From: Bradyrhizobium sp. 170
GTDB taxonomy: Bacteria > Pseudomonadota > Alphaproteobacteria > Rhizobiales > Xanthobacteraceae
Direction of reading: 5' to 3'
Assembly (NCBI RefSeq): GCF_023101085.1
Contig: NZ_CP064703.1
Location: 7,626,001-7,690,000 of the forward strand
Length of the DNA stretch: 64,000 nt
Positions 18,214-26,838 of this stretch are shown here, one piece after another (the first letter of the stretch is position 1; each line of letters opens with the position of its first letter). A program made the position numbers and the translations under genes. The notes under the pieces are model-generated. The model was given only the letters and a program-made list of their open reading frames with translations. It was not told the origin of the DNA and searched no databases.

Positions 18214-19803
18214 GTGACGACGCCCTCCGATCCGCTTCCCGCCGACCTTGCTGCTGCGCACGCAATGATCCTTGCGCAGCGCGAATTGCTGATGCTGGCA
18301 AAGAGCGAAGTGACCGTGGGCCGCCTGGAAATCGAGCGGCTGAAGCTGATGCTGGCCAAAGCACGGCGCGAACAGTTCGGGCAATCTTCTGAACGCGGCA
18401 AGCTGCTGGTCGAGCAGCTCGAGCTGGCCATCGAGGATCTTGAAGAAACCCAGGCTGAGCAGGAAACCAGGGCCGAGATCGCAGCACCAGAAGCCGCCAA
18501 ACAGAAGCGTGCGCAAAATCCGCGGCTGCCTCGACGTCCCCTGCCGGACAATCTGCCTGTCGAACGTATCGTCGAACCCGCACCTTGCGCGTGTGGCAAG
18601 TGTGGCAGCGAGCGGCTGCACAAGCTTGGCGAGGTGGTGTCGAAGACCCTTGAATGCGAGCCGCGGCGCTGGAAGATCATCGAGCACGTCCGCGAGAAGT
18701 TCTCCTGCCGGGATTGCGAGGCGATCACCGAGGCGCCGGCGCCCTCACATCCGATCCCGCGCGGCTTTGCCGGGCCGAGTTTGCTGGCGATGGTGCTGGT
18801 CAACAAGTTCCTGCTGCATCAGCCGTTGAACCGCCAGAGCAAGACCTATGCTCGGGAAGGGATCGAGATCGATGTCTCGACGCTAGCGGATCGGGTCGGC
18901 GCCTGCGTGGTGGCGCTCGACCCCATTATTGAGGCGATCCGAACTCACGTCATGAGCGCGGAACGCATCCACGCCGATGACACGACGGTGCCCGTACTGG
19001 CGAAACTGAAGACTGTCATCGGCCGGATCTGGACCTACGTTCGCGATGACCGGCCGTTTGGCGGCAAAGACCCACCGGCGGCAGCGTTCCATTACTCGCG
19101 CAGTCGTGCCGGGGAACATCCACAAGGCCATCTTGCCGGCTATGTGGGCCTGATGCAGGCCGATGCCTTTGATGGGTACAACCAGCTCTACAAGGCTCAA
19201 AGGAAGCCGGCGCCGATCCTTGAAGCAGCCTGCTGGAGCCACGGCCGGAGGAAGTTTGTCGACTTGGTGAAACAGGGAGAAGCGCCGATCGCCAGCGAGG
19301 CTGTGCGGCGCATCGATATCCTCTTCGAGATCGAGCGCACCATCAACGGCAAAACGCCGGAGCAGCGGCTTGCCGTGCGCCGCGAACGATCACGGCCACT
19401 CATTGCCGAGCTTGAAATCTGGATGCGCCAGCAGCGAGCGTTGCTCTCCACCAAGAACGATACCGCAAAGGCGATCAACTACCTGCTCAACCGCTGGGCA
19501 GCGTTCACGCGCTTCCTCGACGACGGCCGCGTCTGTCTTACGAACAACGCCGCCGAACGAGCGTTGCGGGGTGTGGCGGTTGGAAGAAGAAACTGGACCT
19601 TTGCCGGTTCGGACGCGGGCGGCCATCGGGCTGCCGCTGTCTATACCTTGATCGAAACTTGCAAGATGAACGACGTCGATCCGCAAGCCTGGCTCGCTGA
19701 CGTGCTGGCCAGGCTTCCAGACCACCCAGCCAACAAAGTCGACGAATTGCTTCCGTGGAATTGGAAGGCGAACCAACGGTCAAAGCCCGCCGTTGCTGCC
19801 TGA
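18214..19803 (+). CDS. tnpC: IS66 transposase TnpC
   Basis: The 529-residue protein carries, in order, an N-terminal leucine-zipper-like region, a four-cysteine zinc finger (CACGKCG and CRDCE around residues 127-171), the catalytic DDE domain beginning ERIHADDTTVPVLAKLK, and the ending ERALRGVAVGRRNWTFAGSD. It catalyses strand transfer of the element. Length and motifs are complete, so the copy is probably active. Confidence 0.95.
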   Translation: MTTPSDPLPADLAAAHAMILAQRELLMLAKSEVTVGRLEIERLKLMLAKARREQFGQSSERGKLLVEQLELAIEDLEETQAEQETRAEIAAPEAAKQKRAQNPRLPRRPLPDNLPVERIVEPAPCACGKCGSERLHKLGEVVSKTLECEPRRWKIIEHVREKFSCRDCEAITEAPAPSHPIPRGFAGPSLLAMVLVNKFLLHQPLNRQSKTYAREGIEIDVSTLADRVGACVVALDPIIEAIRTHVMSAERIHADDTTVPVLAKLKTVIGRIWTYVRDDRPFGGKDPPAAAFHYSRSRAGEHPQGHLAGYVGLMQADAFDGYNQLYKAQRKPAPILEAACWSHGRRKFVDLVKQGEAPIASEAVRRIDILFEIERTINGKTPEQRLAVRRERSRPLIAELEIWMRQQRALLSTKNDTAKAINYLLNRWAAFTRFLDDGRVCLTNNAAERALRGVAVGRRNWTFAGSDAGGHRAAAVYTLIETCKMNDVDPQAWLADVLARLPDHPANKVDELLPWNWKANQRSKPAVAA

Positions 19804-19855
19804 GCGCTTCGCGGATGACCATCGCGCCCGCCTGGGGTGCTGGCCGGATGCGTAC

Positions 19856-20153
19856 ACTCAAGGCGGATGCGTTCGCTTTCGTCCGTGCGCCAAACCAAAA
19901 GCTTTTGCGCGCGTTTATTCGCCGCGCTGGCACCAACGGCGTACCCCCGAACAGGCAAACGACGGCAGTTGACACGACCGAAGTCGAAACGAGATCGGCT
20001 ATGCGGGTAGCCGATTTGCCGGGTGATCCTGAAGTCGAAGCCGTTTACGGTATGGAAGAGGTGTTCGTTTGGCTTCAGGAGTGTCCGCAACAGGTACGGC
20101 GCACCCTCGTATGGTGTTCCATGAACCGCGTCGTAACATAGGGCCGTTCCCAA
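19856..20153 (-). pseudogene. 5' part of the gene split by IS66
   Basis: Reading leftward, this frame ends SAANKRAQKLLVWRTDESER and joins in frame across the excised IS66 to the 16807-17311 segment. The only ATG in frame is at 20153, and the first 60 residues look less protein-like, so the true start is uncertain; TTG-GTT-TGG (LVW) is another possibility. Bases 20154-20226 hold no gene. The right copy of the target duplication is at 19856-19863. Confidence 0.5.
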
Positions 20154-20226
20154 TGGGCCAAGGACAACCCTTTGCTCTTCTCCTACCGTTATACGATTGA
20201 TAGCCGTAGATGATCCACGGTGGCTT

Positions 20227-20679
20227 CTATGAGGCCCTTAGCTTTTCACTCTCCAGACGCTCCAAGAACGCGGCTGCTCGACGCGTATTTCTTTCGATGG
20301 CGAACACTGCAAACAGAAAAGAGGTAGCAAGTGCGCCTGTGACAAATCCGCCAAATGCTCCGAGGATCGCACCGACAGTCGCTGCAAATTTAGAGTCATT
20401 TCCGAGGCTTAACCCGAGCAAATTTAGAATCGATGACGTTAAAGCGCTGGAAAGACTCCCCATCACAGCACCAGCGACAGCAAGGCAAATCACGAATAGA
20501 AGGGCGGCAACCTCTCCAACCCAAATGATTCCACGATGCGCCGCCTTGCTCTCATCAATAACCCTCCGCCCACTGCTATCTACGCGAGGTTTTCCGATCC
20601 ATTCTAGGAGACCCATAGTCAATGGGATAACTAGTAGGAACGGAACCCAGGCCCTAATAAGCTCCATAATATCACGCAT
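20227..20679 (-). CDS. Small three-helix membrane protein
   Basis: The ATG at 20679 follows GGGGAGCAAC, a strong ribosome site, and gives 150 residues; the frame is open further upstream, but without homology. Three hydrophobic segments are visible: WVPFLLVIPLTMGLLEW, IIWVGEVAALLFVICLAVAG and a glycine-rich pair around TVGAILGAFGGFVTGALATS. The C-terminus is charged. The family is not recognised; the size and glycine-zipper helices resemble holin-like or phage-island membrane proteins. Confidence 0.55.
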   Translation of the reverse strand: MRDIMELIRAWVPFLLVIPLTMGLLEWIGKPRVDSSGRRVIDESKAAHRGIIWVGEVAALLFVICLAVAGAVMGSLSSALTSSILNLLGLSLGNDSKFAATVGAILGAFGGFVTGALATSFLFAVFAIERNTRRAAAFLERLESEKLRAS

Positions 20680-20758
20680 GTTGCTCCCCTTTAGGGTTAG
20701 TCCGTAGCCCTTTATATCCCGGAAATCGGGTGAACCATCAGGTACATCCAAACCAGCA

Positions 20759-20866
20759 GTGTTGATACTGCTGTGGGCAGTGTTGGCGCTGCTTCTGACA
20801 GGAAGCGCTCTTGCAAACGATGCGCGCGGACAGGCGAGCGTCATCGACGGCGACTCGACAGTTTAA
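20759..20866 (+). pseudogene. N-terminal remnant of a secreted thermonuclease (SNase-like)
   Basis: From GTG the frame encodes a signal peptide (LILLWAVLALLLTGSALA) followed by GQASVIDGDST and a stop. The phrase G-x-A-x-V-I-D-G-D-T/S is the N-terminal motif of staphylococcal-nuclease-like enzymes, which normally continue for another 100 residues. Here the sequence stops and nothing downstream matches. Bases 20867-21114 hold no gene I can support. Confidence 0.45.
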
Positions 20867-21114
20867 GCGACAAAGCATCAAGACGTTGAAACGGCAGGAA
20901 GACTACAAGGCTCCTCGATTTCAGGATCACCCGGCAATTCGCCTGCCCCGCATCAACACGAACGAACCGCATGCCTTTCGGGACGTGCGGTTCGCTGTGG
21001 TATCGACAAGAATTAATAATCTGCCCTGCTTCTTGTGCCACAGGTAGGTATTGAGAACCGTGTTCCGCGTCACTCCGTCGTAGACGACCATAACTCAGTG
21101 TTGGAATCGTTCCG

Positions 21115-24100
21115 TCATTCGCTGAGTTGACTGGGCCATTGTTCCAGCCCGCTTCTGGCAACCAAGTATATTCCATGATTCCGCGCGCGCTCTTCGGCTG
21201 CCCTTGAAAACCGTTTGGCATTGGTAAGTGCGAAAAGTCGGGTAACGCCCGCGTAGTTCGAACGCGCCCTCAAGAGATTTTCAATTGCTTCGGGCCCACA
21301 GGCACTATTGACATCCTGTTTATGCTTGCATTGCACGATAGCGCGCGCACCTGAAATCCGGTGCGACAAAAGGCCGTCCGCCCCACCATCGTAGGAGCGA
21401 GGTGTCCGATATGCTTCCCAACCCAACCCGACACACCTCCTGAGCGCCCATTCCTCAAAGGCATTGGGTTCCATCATATCGATTTCCGCGACTTCGTTCG
21501 GTTGTGCTATGGGCGTACGTCGCCCCAGCCGCTGGGCGAACCACTTTCGGTCTGCATCGGAATCGACTGGCGGAACTAGCATCCGATTTGAGAGAAGTCG
21601 CTTCTTTTCGAGCAATACATGTAACAGTTCATCAAAGCTGCCGTCGTTGTAAACTGGATGAACGGCCAATGGATAGTAAACGTGGACGTCGCGTTTAGCG
21701 CCGATACGATACACTCTATCGGTACACTGATCTTCAACCGCTGGGTTCCACCAGCGTGAAAGATGGATGACGTGATTAGCGCTTGTAAGCGTTAGCCCCA
21801 CGCCGCCAGCGCGCGGCGACAAAATCATCACGTCGAATGAGCCGATCTCAGACTGAAACGCATCTACTAGGTTCTGTCGCTTTTCTCCGCTCACCTCTCC
21901 GTTGATCTGCATCGGGCGTCGCGCGAGCTTGTATCTCCTTTGGATCATTAATGCGAGATGCTCCTGAAGATCCAGGCTCTCCAGAAAAATCAGGACCTTT
22001 TCGCGCTGAGCCGCGATCTCATCTAGGATCAGGAACGTCTCAGTGAGTCTCGCTGATTGCTCAATAAACGACTTCGGATCAACGATCTCGGTTGCGGGCG
22101 GCCACGTTGGATGGAGAGATACGCCTCGCAAAAAATGCAGAGTTTCAAGGATGGGACCTGATTTGGGCTCTCTCGCCCGAGCGACAATGTCGGAATAGTT
22201 TTGCGCTTGGATCCCTTGCATTAATCGTCGGCGAATATGAATATGCTTCTTCGGAAGCCCATCGAGATGGTCGGCCTTCATTCGTCGCAACACCGGTGCT
22301 GGACCTAGCGCGCTGGGATCAAGCATCGACTTCCGAAGGTTCTCTAACTGAGCTTCGCCATTGGGCTGATAGTCTCTACAAAAACTTTTTAGATCACCGA
22401 GTGTCCCTGGGCTGATGATATCCATAAGGCACCACAAGTCGGCCAATTGATTCTCGATTGGTGTGCCGGTGAGCCCCAGAACGAAATTTGAGTTCAATGT
22501 TTTGGCTGCACGCGTGAGAAGAGAAGACGGGGACTTTATCTTCTGCATCTCATCGAAAACGACGCACGAGAAACGAATAGATGCAAAGCTAAGGTGATAA
22601 TCTCGAAGGGTTTCATAAGTCGTCAGCACCCAATTGGACTGCTGGAGTTCGCGCCGATCCAACGAAGGAAAGCCTCGATTTATATCGTTGCTGCGATCAA
22701 CCTTTAGCACTTTAAGGTGGCGACCGTAGACTCTGCAGACGTTTCCTAGGCCGGGCTCGAATAGATGTGAACCATGTTCCTTCTCCCAGTTAGCCAGCAA
22801 CCCGGTAGGCGCGACGATCAGGATCGGGCCCGCAAACTCGGATGAAGAGATTGTCGAGTTGGTGCCCTCCCGCAACCAAGAGAGAAAAGCGAGTGCTTGG
22901 AGCGTTTTGCCTAGCCCCATGTCGTCTGCAAGCAAACCGCCCGAGTAACCGAGCCGCCACACCTCCTGCAACCAATTCAGACCGCTGAGTTGATGTTTCA
23001 TCAGACTCGGTTTGACCGACGATGGGACACCAAGCTGTAACCTCAATCTCGGCTTCACACTTCTCCGGTAGCCAATCGCATCAAAATTCTCTTCAATAAT
23101 AAGAACATTCTTATGCTCAGCTTCAGGCTCATCTTTTATAGTGGTCGGCGGGGTCTTCTCGTGATCCAAAGTCGGACGAACTAGTCCTACCAAATCACGT
23201 AAAGCTGTTTGGGTCTCTTCCGTGGTCGGGATCCGAGTCTTATCTTTGCCGAACTCTACGTAAGGTTCGCCACTTTTTGCGGCCTCGGTGATTTGCTGAC
23301 GAAGTGGCTCCAATTGTTCCGCCTTCAGAACGACGTACTCACCTCCGATGCGAAGTCCAAATTTTTCGGGAAGCCAATCGTTGGGTTCGCCCTTAATCCA
23401 GGGCAGCACCGGCGGAGACCAGATGCCGACGTCGATTACTCTTGCTGAATATTGCTCCGTCTCAATAAAGAGCTTCTCAATGTCGTCATCCGACAGAGCA
23501 CCCGCCAACGCTTCCTTCAGATAGACTTGCGGCGTTCGAGCGAATCTCTTGCGAGTATCGCTATCCGCCCGCTGCATTTGACGTACGACAGTTAGGCCCT
23601 GTCGTAGTGAAGGATCCAACGTTACGTACACACCACGCTCAATAACGTAGCTCGATTTGCAATCTTCAAATGAACGGAAACGTTCCCTTGCAAATAGGTC
23701 ATTCTGATGAGCAGTAAGCAAGCTCCCCGCTTCATCAATCAAAGCGCCGTCAGTTTCCGCGACAGCCGAAACGGAACGACCAAAAAGTATAGGGTCAAAA
23801 TCAAAGCTCCTGTCGACCGTCCTTAAGCTTAGGGAAAACGCAGTCGCGTGCTGCACACGAAAGCTGTTGAAGTAAGAGTCTATGCGAAGCTGATCTCGCG
23901 GCTCCTGCGGTAACAGGTTCTGTAGCCTTGCGATTGCAGAAAGGTCTCGCCCCTCCGGTCCTAGAGGTTTGGCGGCAAACGAATCAATAGCTTCGATTAA
24001 GCTAAACAGAGGTTCAGGAATTCGGTAGCGTTGATCGTTTACAAGCAAGAAAGCACCGTCGCGCTTCGTTCGATACGGACGATTTCCCTCCCCGATCCAG

Positions 24101-24444
24101 CGGCCAACGATACGGAAATTAGGATCGGTTATAAGATTTTGGGTCTCGACTTGGAGAAGGAGCTTCGTCGCTGGCACCAAGCCAAGACTGAGTGCTTGTG
24201 GTTCAGTCAATCCAGCGAGACTGTGATGATCAACGAAGAGTCCGTCCGCTCTTGGGTCCACCGTATTCTCGGCATTTTCTACCAAAGCCAAGAGCCGCGC
24301 GATGGCCGAAAAGCCTAGGTCAGAAGTCCGGGTTGCCCAATCATCAACGGCTATTGGTGCAGCGCTTCTAAAGGCTCTATTTTCTAGAAGCCGTAAGAAT
24401 ATGCCTCCATCCACGATATCGTATGAAAACTGCATACGTGCCAT
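21115..24444 (-). CDS. zorD: Zorya ZorD: SNF2 helicase with C-terminal Mrr-like nuclease
   Basis: The 1109-residue protein has a long N-terminal region (1-480), a SNF2 ATPase core with Walker A DDMGLGKT near 507, a Walker B variant VFDEMQKIK near 630 and LTGTPIENQLADLWCL, then the helicase C domain with WWNPAVEDQCTDRVYRIGA near 908. The last 120 residues form a PD-(D/E)XK Mrr-like nuclease (DGGADG and IVQCKH near 1036). In type I Zorya, ZorD is the DNA-degrading effector recruited to invading phage DNA. It follows zorC by seven bases and is the last gene of the operon. Confidence 0.9.
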   Translation of the reverse strand: MARMQFSYDIVDGGIFLRLLENRAFRSAAPIAVDDWATRTSDLGFSAIARLLALVENAENTVDPRADGLFVDHHSLAGLTEPQALSLGLVPATKLLLQVETQNLITDPNFRIVGRWIGEGNRPYRTKRDGAFLLVNDQRYRIPEPLFSLIEAIDSFAAKPLGPEGRDLSAIARLQNLLPQEPRDQLRIDSYFNSFRVQHATAFSLSLRTVDRSFDFDPILFGRSVSAVAETDGALIDEAGSLLTAHQNDLFARERFRSFEDCKSSYVIERGVYVTLDPSLRQGLTVVRQMQRADSDTRKRFARTPQVYLKEALAGALSDDDIEKLFIETEQYSARVIDVGIWSPPVLPWIKGEPNDWLPEKFGLRIGGEYVVLKAEQLEPLRQQITEAAKSGEPYVEFGKDKTRIPTTEETQTALRDLVGLVRPTLDHEKTPPTTIKDEPEAEHKNVLIIEENFDAIGYRRSVKPRLRLQLGVPSSVKPSLMKHQLSGLNWLQEVWRLGYSGGLLADDMGLGKTLQALAFLSWLREGTNSTISSSEFAGPILIVAPTGLLANWEKEHGSHLFEPGLGNVCRVYGRHLKVLKVDRSNDINRGFPSLDRRELQQSNWVLTTYETLRDYHLSFASIRFSCVVFDEMQKIKSPSSLLTRAAKTLNSNFVLGLTGTPIENQLADLWCLMDIISPGTLGDLKSFCRDYQPNGEAQLENLRKSMLDPSALGPAPVLRRMKADHLDGLPKKHIHIRRRLMQGIQAQNYSDIVARAREPKSGPILETLHFLRGVSLHPTWPPATEIVDPKSFIEQSARLTETFLILDEIAAQREKVLIFLESLDLQEHLALMIQRRYKLARRPMQINGEVSGEKRQNLVDAFQSEIGSFDVMILSPRAGGVGLTLTSANHVIHLSRWWNPAVEDQCTDRVYRIGAKRDVHVYYPLAVHPVYNDGSFDELLHVLLEKKRLLSNRMLVPPVDSDADRKWFAQRLGRRTPIAQPNEVAEIDMMEPNAFEEWALRRCVGLGWEAYRTPRSYDGGADGLLSHRISGARAIVQCKHKQDVNSACGPEAIENLLRARSNYAGVTRLFALTNAKRFSRAAEERARNHGIYLVARSGLEQWPSQLSE

Positions 24445-24451
24445 CGGACCC

Positions 24452-25840
24452 TCACCGCCTCCTGGAAGGCATGAATTCTATTGTTGACAATCTGAGGCCG
24501 GTGAACCGCCGAATATAACTTTCCGCCCTGCTCTGCCATCCATCGGGGGGAAGGTGAGCGATATCAAAATCAGACCCGGATCGGAGCTCGGTCGCAACAT
24601 AAGACGGTTCGTCAAAGCTCGGTGAGTTTGGGTTCCCTCGTCGCCAGATCCTCAGCTTTCCGTTGTGACTCCAATCAGCGATAGATAATTCGCCGATTTG
24701 CAAAAGTAGAACCGCCTGATCCGTACTGGCGCCACTCAAGCTCGCGAATCGCTTCATAAGGTTGTCGCCCGACTCTGCAGCAATCTGCCTAGCTACAGCC
24801 GCCCCGCTACTCCCAAAGGCTACCCACGCATTGCTTACCCAGCCTTTCTCGATGTAGGCATTCCAAAATGCGCGACGATACTCCCACTGATGTGCGGCCG
24901 CGACTCTATCGACCACCTTTAAGAACTGTTCGAGCGTTGCCTGAGCTAACCATCTAACCATAACCCCGCGTGCAGACTCATCGGTGCCGAGCCATGACCC
25001 ACGGTCGATTCTAGGGTCATTTACAGCGTCCAAAAGAAACTCTTGGATACGTTTGCGGATATCAAGTGGAGGATCTCTGTCAATCCACGGCCAAAGGAGA
25101 GTTTCAACAAGGTTACTTCGGTTGGCCAAGAAAAAGAGCCCCCCGGCGTCATTCCTAACCCACGCGATTGCGCGCTCCACGTCCCGAAGAGTGGGGTTGG
25201 TTTCGAGCCGATCTTGAATTGCTCTTAAACTACTCAGGAAAACGTGGGTGGAAAGACCGGTACCCCAGAGCTGCCCCCTTAAGCCAGCTTTAGCCAAATC
25301 TACTCGCGGCGTCACACTGTCAATGACGGACTGAGCAAGCTCCTGGGGCGCGCGCTCAGAAGTGAAAAACTTGTAAATGCGATGTCGTTCGTTCCATTCC
25401 CACTGGTCATCGTGAGCGGACACTGCCTCTGCTAGGAATGCACCAATGTGCCGAATGCCAGGATGAGCTGGATCGAAATGGACACAGTAACTATGAATGA
25501 GACGCTTCAGAATCATTCGGCTTCGAATTGGACGTATCGCGTCGAAATACTGTTCCAGGAATTTTTGGTCTTCAGCCAACCGTTCGTTGCCTTCAAACAG
25601 ACTACTCGCGGTCAGCCGCATCTCTCTCAACGATAGGTCGGCCAGCGCCCCCTCTTCTGATAATGATCGCAGCTTCAGGTAGAGATGTTCAAAGTCCGCC
25701 GGGTTTACAGCCTGGACTCTCGCATAACGTGTGTCGATAAGCTCGAACGATTTTTCCATAAGCGAATGACGACGCAGCTTGGGTTGTCGCACGATTGATT
25801 TGGTGCGTTTCAGCTCTTCCAATCGTTCGGCCAGATTCAT
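24452..25840 (-). CDS. zorC: Zorya ZorC (EH-signature protein)
   Basis: The 462-residue soluble protein lies between the MotB-like and helicase genes, exactly the position of ZorC in type I Zorya. It is rich in tryptophan and charged helices (WVRNDAGGLFFLANR, AHQWEYRRAFWNAYIEKGWV, AFGSSGAAVARQ), consistent with the EH-signature domain of ZorC. In studied systems ZorC binds DNA and works with ZorD in the cytosol. Its start overlaps the zorB stop by four bases. The assignment rests on context, length and these sequence features. Confidence 0.85.
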   Translation of the reverse strand: MNLAERLEELKRTKSIVRQPKLRRHSLMEKSFELIDTRYARVQAVNPADFEHLYLKLRSLSEEGALADLSLREMRLTASSLFEGNERLAEDQKFLEQYFDAIRPIRSRMILKRLIHSYCVHFDPAHPGIRHIGAFLAEAVSAHDDQWEWNERHRIYKFFTSERAPQELAQSVIDSVTPRVDLAKAGLRGQLWGTGLSTHVFLSSLRAIQDRLETNPTLRDVERAIAWVRNDAGGLFFLANRSNLVETLLWPWIDRDPPLDIRKRIQEFLLDAVNDPRIDRGSWLGTDESARGVMVRWLAQATLEQFLKVVDRVAAAHQWEYRRAFWNAYIEKGWVSNAWVAFGSSGAAVARQIAAESGDNLMKRFASLSGASTDQAVLLLQIGELSIADWSHNGKLRIWRRGNPNSPSFDEPSYVATELRSGSDFDIAHLPPDGWQSRAESYIRRFTGLRLSTIEFMPSRRR

Positions 25841-26838
25841 TGAGACGATCCAGATGATCGTAGGTCGATCCTCTTTTTGGCCACTTCCGCATTTGTAACG
25901 GCCATGAGGATGCGGAGGTCAATACGTCGATTTCGTTGCTTGAATTTATCAAGTGGTTCAGCTTCTGAACGAGCTACGGGACGATACTCTCCATACCCAG
26001 ACACACTGAGAACAGGCTTGCTATCCGGGCTTTTATATTCGCCAAGATCTGGCAACACCTTCAGAAGCTCTCGAAAAGTGCTTGTTGCACGCAATGCCGC
26101 CAAGTCGAGATTATCTTTAGGAGGCAGATTCGCCGGCCTGCGCTGATCGGGTGGATTACTCGGGACGTTTGGCGTCGGGCTTGGCTTGTTCAAAAATGAA
26201 AGTAGAGAGGGACGTTGCTCGCTGGGAATGGTATTTGCCTCGTCCGAACGTTTCCTTATCTGTTGGGTCATTTTGGAATTGGCTGGATTCTTGTAAGGAT
26301 CAGAGTCGGCGTGTCCTTCAATAAAAATGGCTTCAACCTGCGCCCGCGCCTTTTTATTCGGACAGCCGTCAACGTGAGACCGGGAGCCACTAGTGTAACA
26401 GGGCAGTACGATATCCAGTGCGCGTGCAAGCGACTTTAGGGCAACTACCCCTTTTGCGTTTAGGTCCCAACTGGATTTCTCGAAGAGAATTTCCTCTGGA
26501 AATCGCAGAATTCCTTCGTCCTTAATGATGGAAACAATGATGCCCTCCTTCTGAAGTCGGTCTCCGAGATTTTGGAGAATTTCCCATCGAGCGGCTTCAG
26601 AATCTGTTAGTTCGTCAATAAGCGTCTTCTGGCGCTCAGTAACTTCAAGCTGTTCCTCCGTGGCCTTCTCTTGGCGCTGAGTCGCTTGATCCTGCTGCTG
26701 CGTTGCCTGCTGGAAGCGCATAGCGAAGAACATCAACATGATTATAAAAACAAAGAGAAGCCCGATGACCACATCTGTCATCGATGCGAAGTAGCTTTCT
26801 TCGTCCTCGCTATGAATAGCGTTGCGACGCGTACTCAT
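25837..26838 (-). CDS. zorB: Zorya ZorB: MotB-like stator subunit with OmpA domain
   Basis: The 333-residue protein has a short cytosolic N-terminus, a single membrane helix (TDVVIGLLFVFIIMLMFFA) with the ion-binding aspartate at residue 22, a glutamine-rich coiled segment, and a periplasmic OmpA/MotB peptidoglycan-binding domain with FEKSSWDLNAKG and IFIEGHADSDPY. With ZorA it forms a proton-driven rotary motor anchored to the cell wall. The periplasmic domain includes a proline-rich insert around residue 205. It overlaps the zorA stop by one base. Confidence 0.92.
   Translation of the reverse strand: MSTRRNAIHSEDEESYFASMTDVVIGLLFVFIIMLMFFAMRFQQATQQQDQATQRQEKATEEQLEVTERQKTLIDELTDSEAARWEILQNLGDRLQKEGIIVSIIKDEGILRFPEEILFEKSSWDLNAKGVVALKSLARALDIVLPCYTSGSRSHVDGCPNKKARAQVEAIFIEGHADSDPYKNPANSKMTQQIRKRSDEANTIPSEQRPSLLSFLNKPSPTPNVPSNPPDQRRPANLPPKDNLDLAALRATSTFRELLKVLPDLGEYKSPDSKPVLSVSGYGEYRPVARSEAEPLDKFKQRNRRIDLRILMAVTNAEVAKKRIDLRSSGSSQ

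Larger units (their letters stand above)
17312..19855 (+). mobile_element. Complete IS66-family insertion sequence (2544 bp)
   Basis: Both ends begin GTACGCATCCG reading inward (17312 onward, and 19855 backward), followed by an imperfect extension to about 22 bases. Flanking ACTCAAGG copies define the borders. Inside are the three standard genes tnpA, tnpB and tnpC in order. A short inverted repeat GACCTTAA/TTAAGGTC (17367-17390) lies between the left end and tnpA. The element looks intact, with no frameshift. Confidence 0.93.

Noticed and set aside
21115..24444. SNF2-nuclease considered as a DISARM or other helicase system
   Set aside because: No DrmA/DrmB/methyltransferase genes are nearby, while the MotAB-like pair and ZorC are directly upstream.
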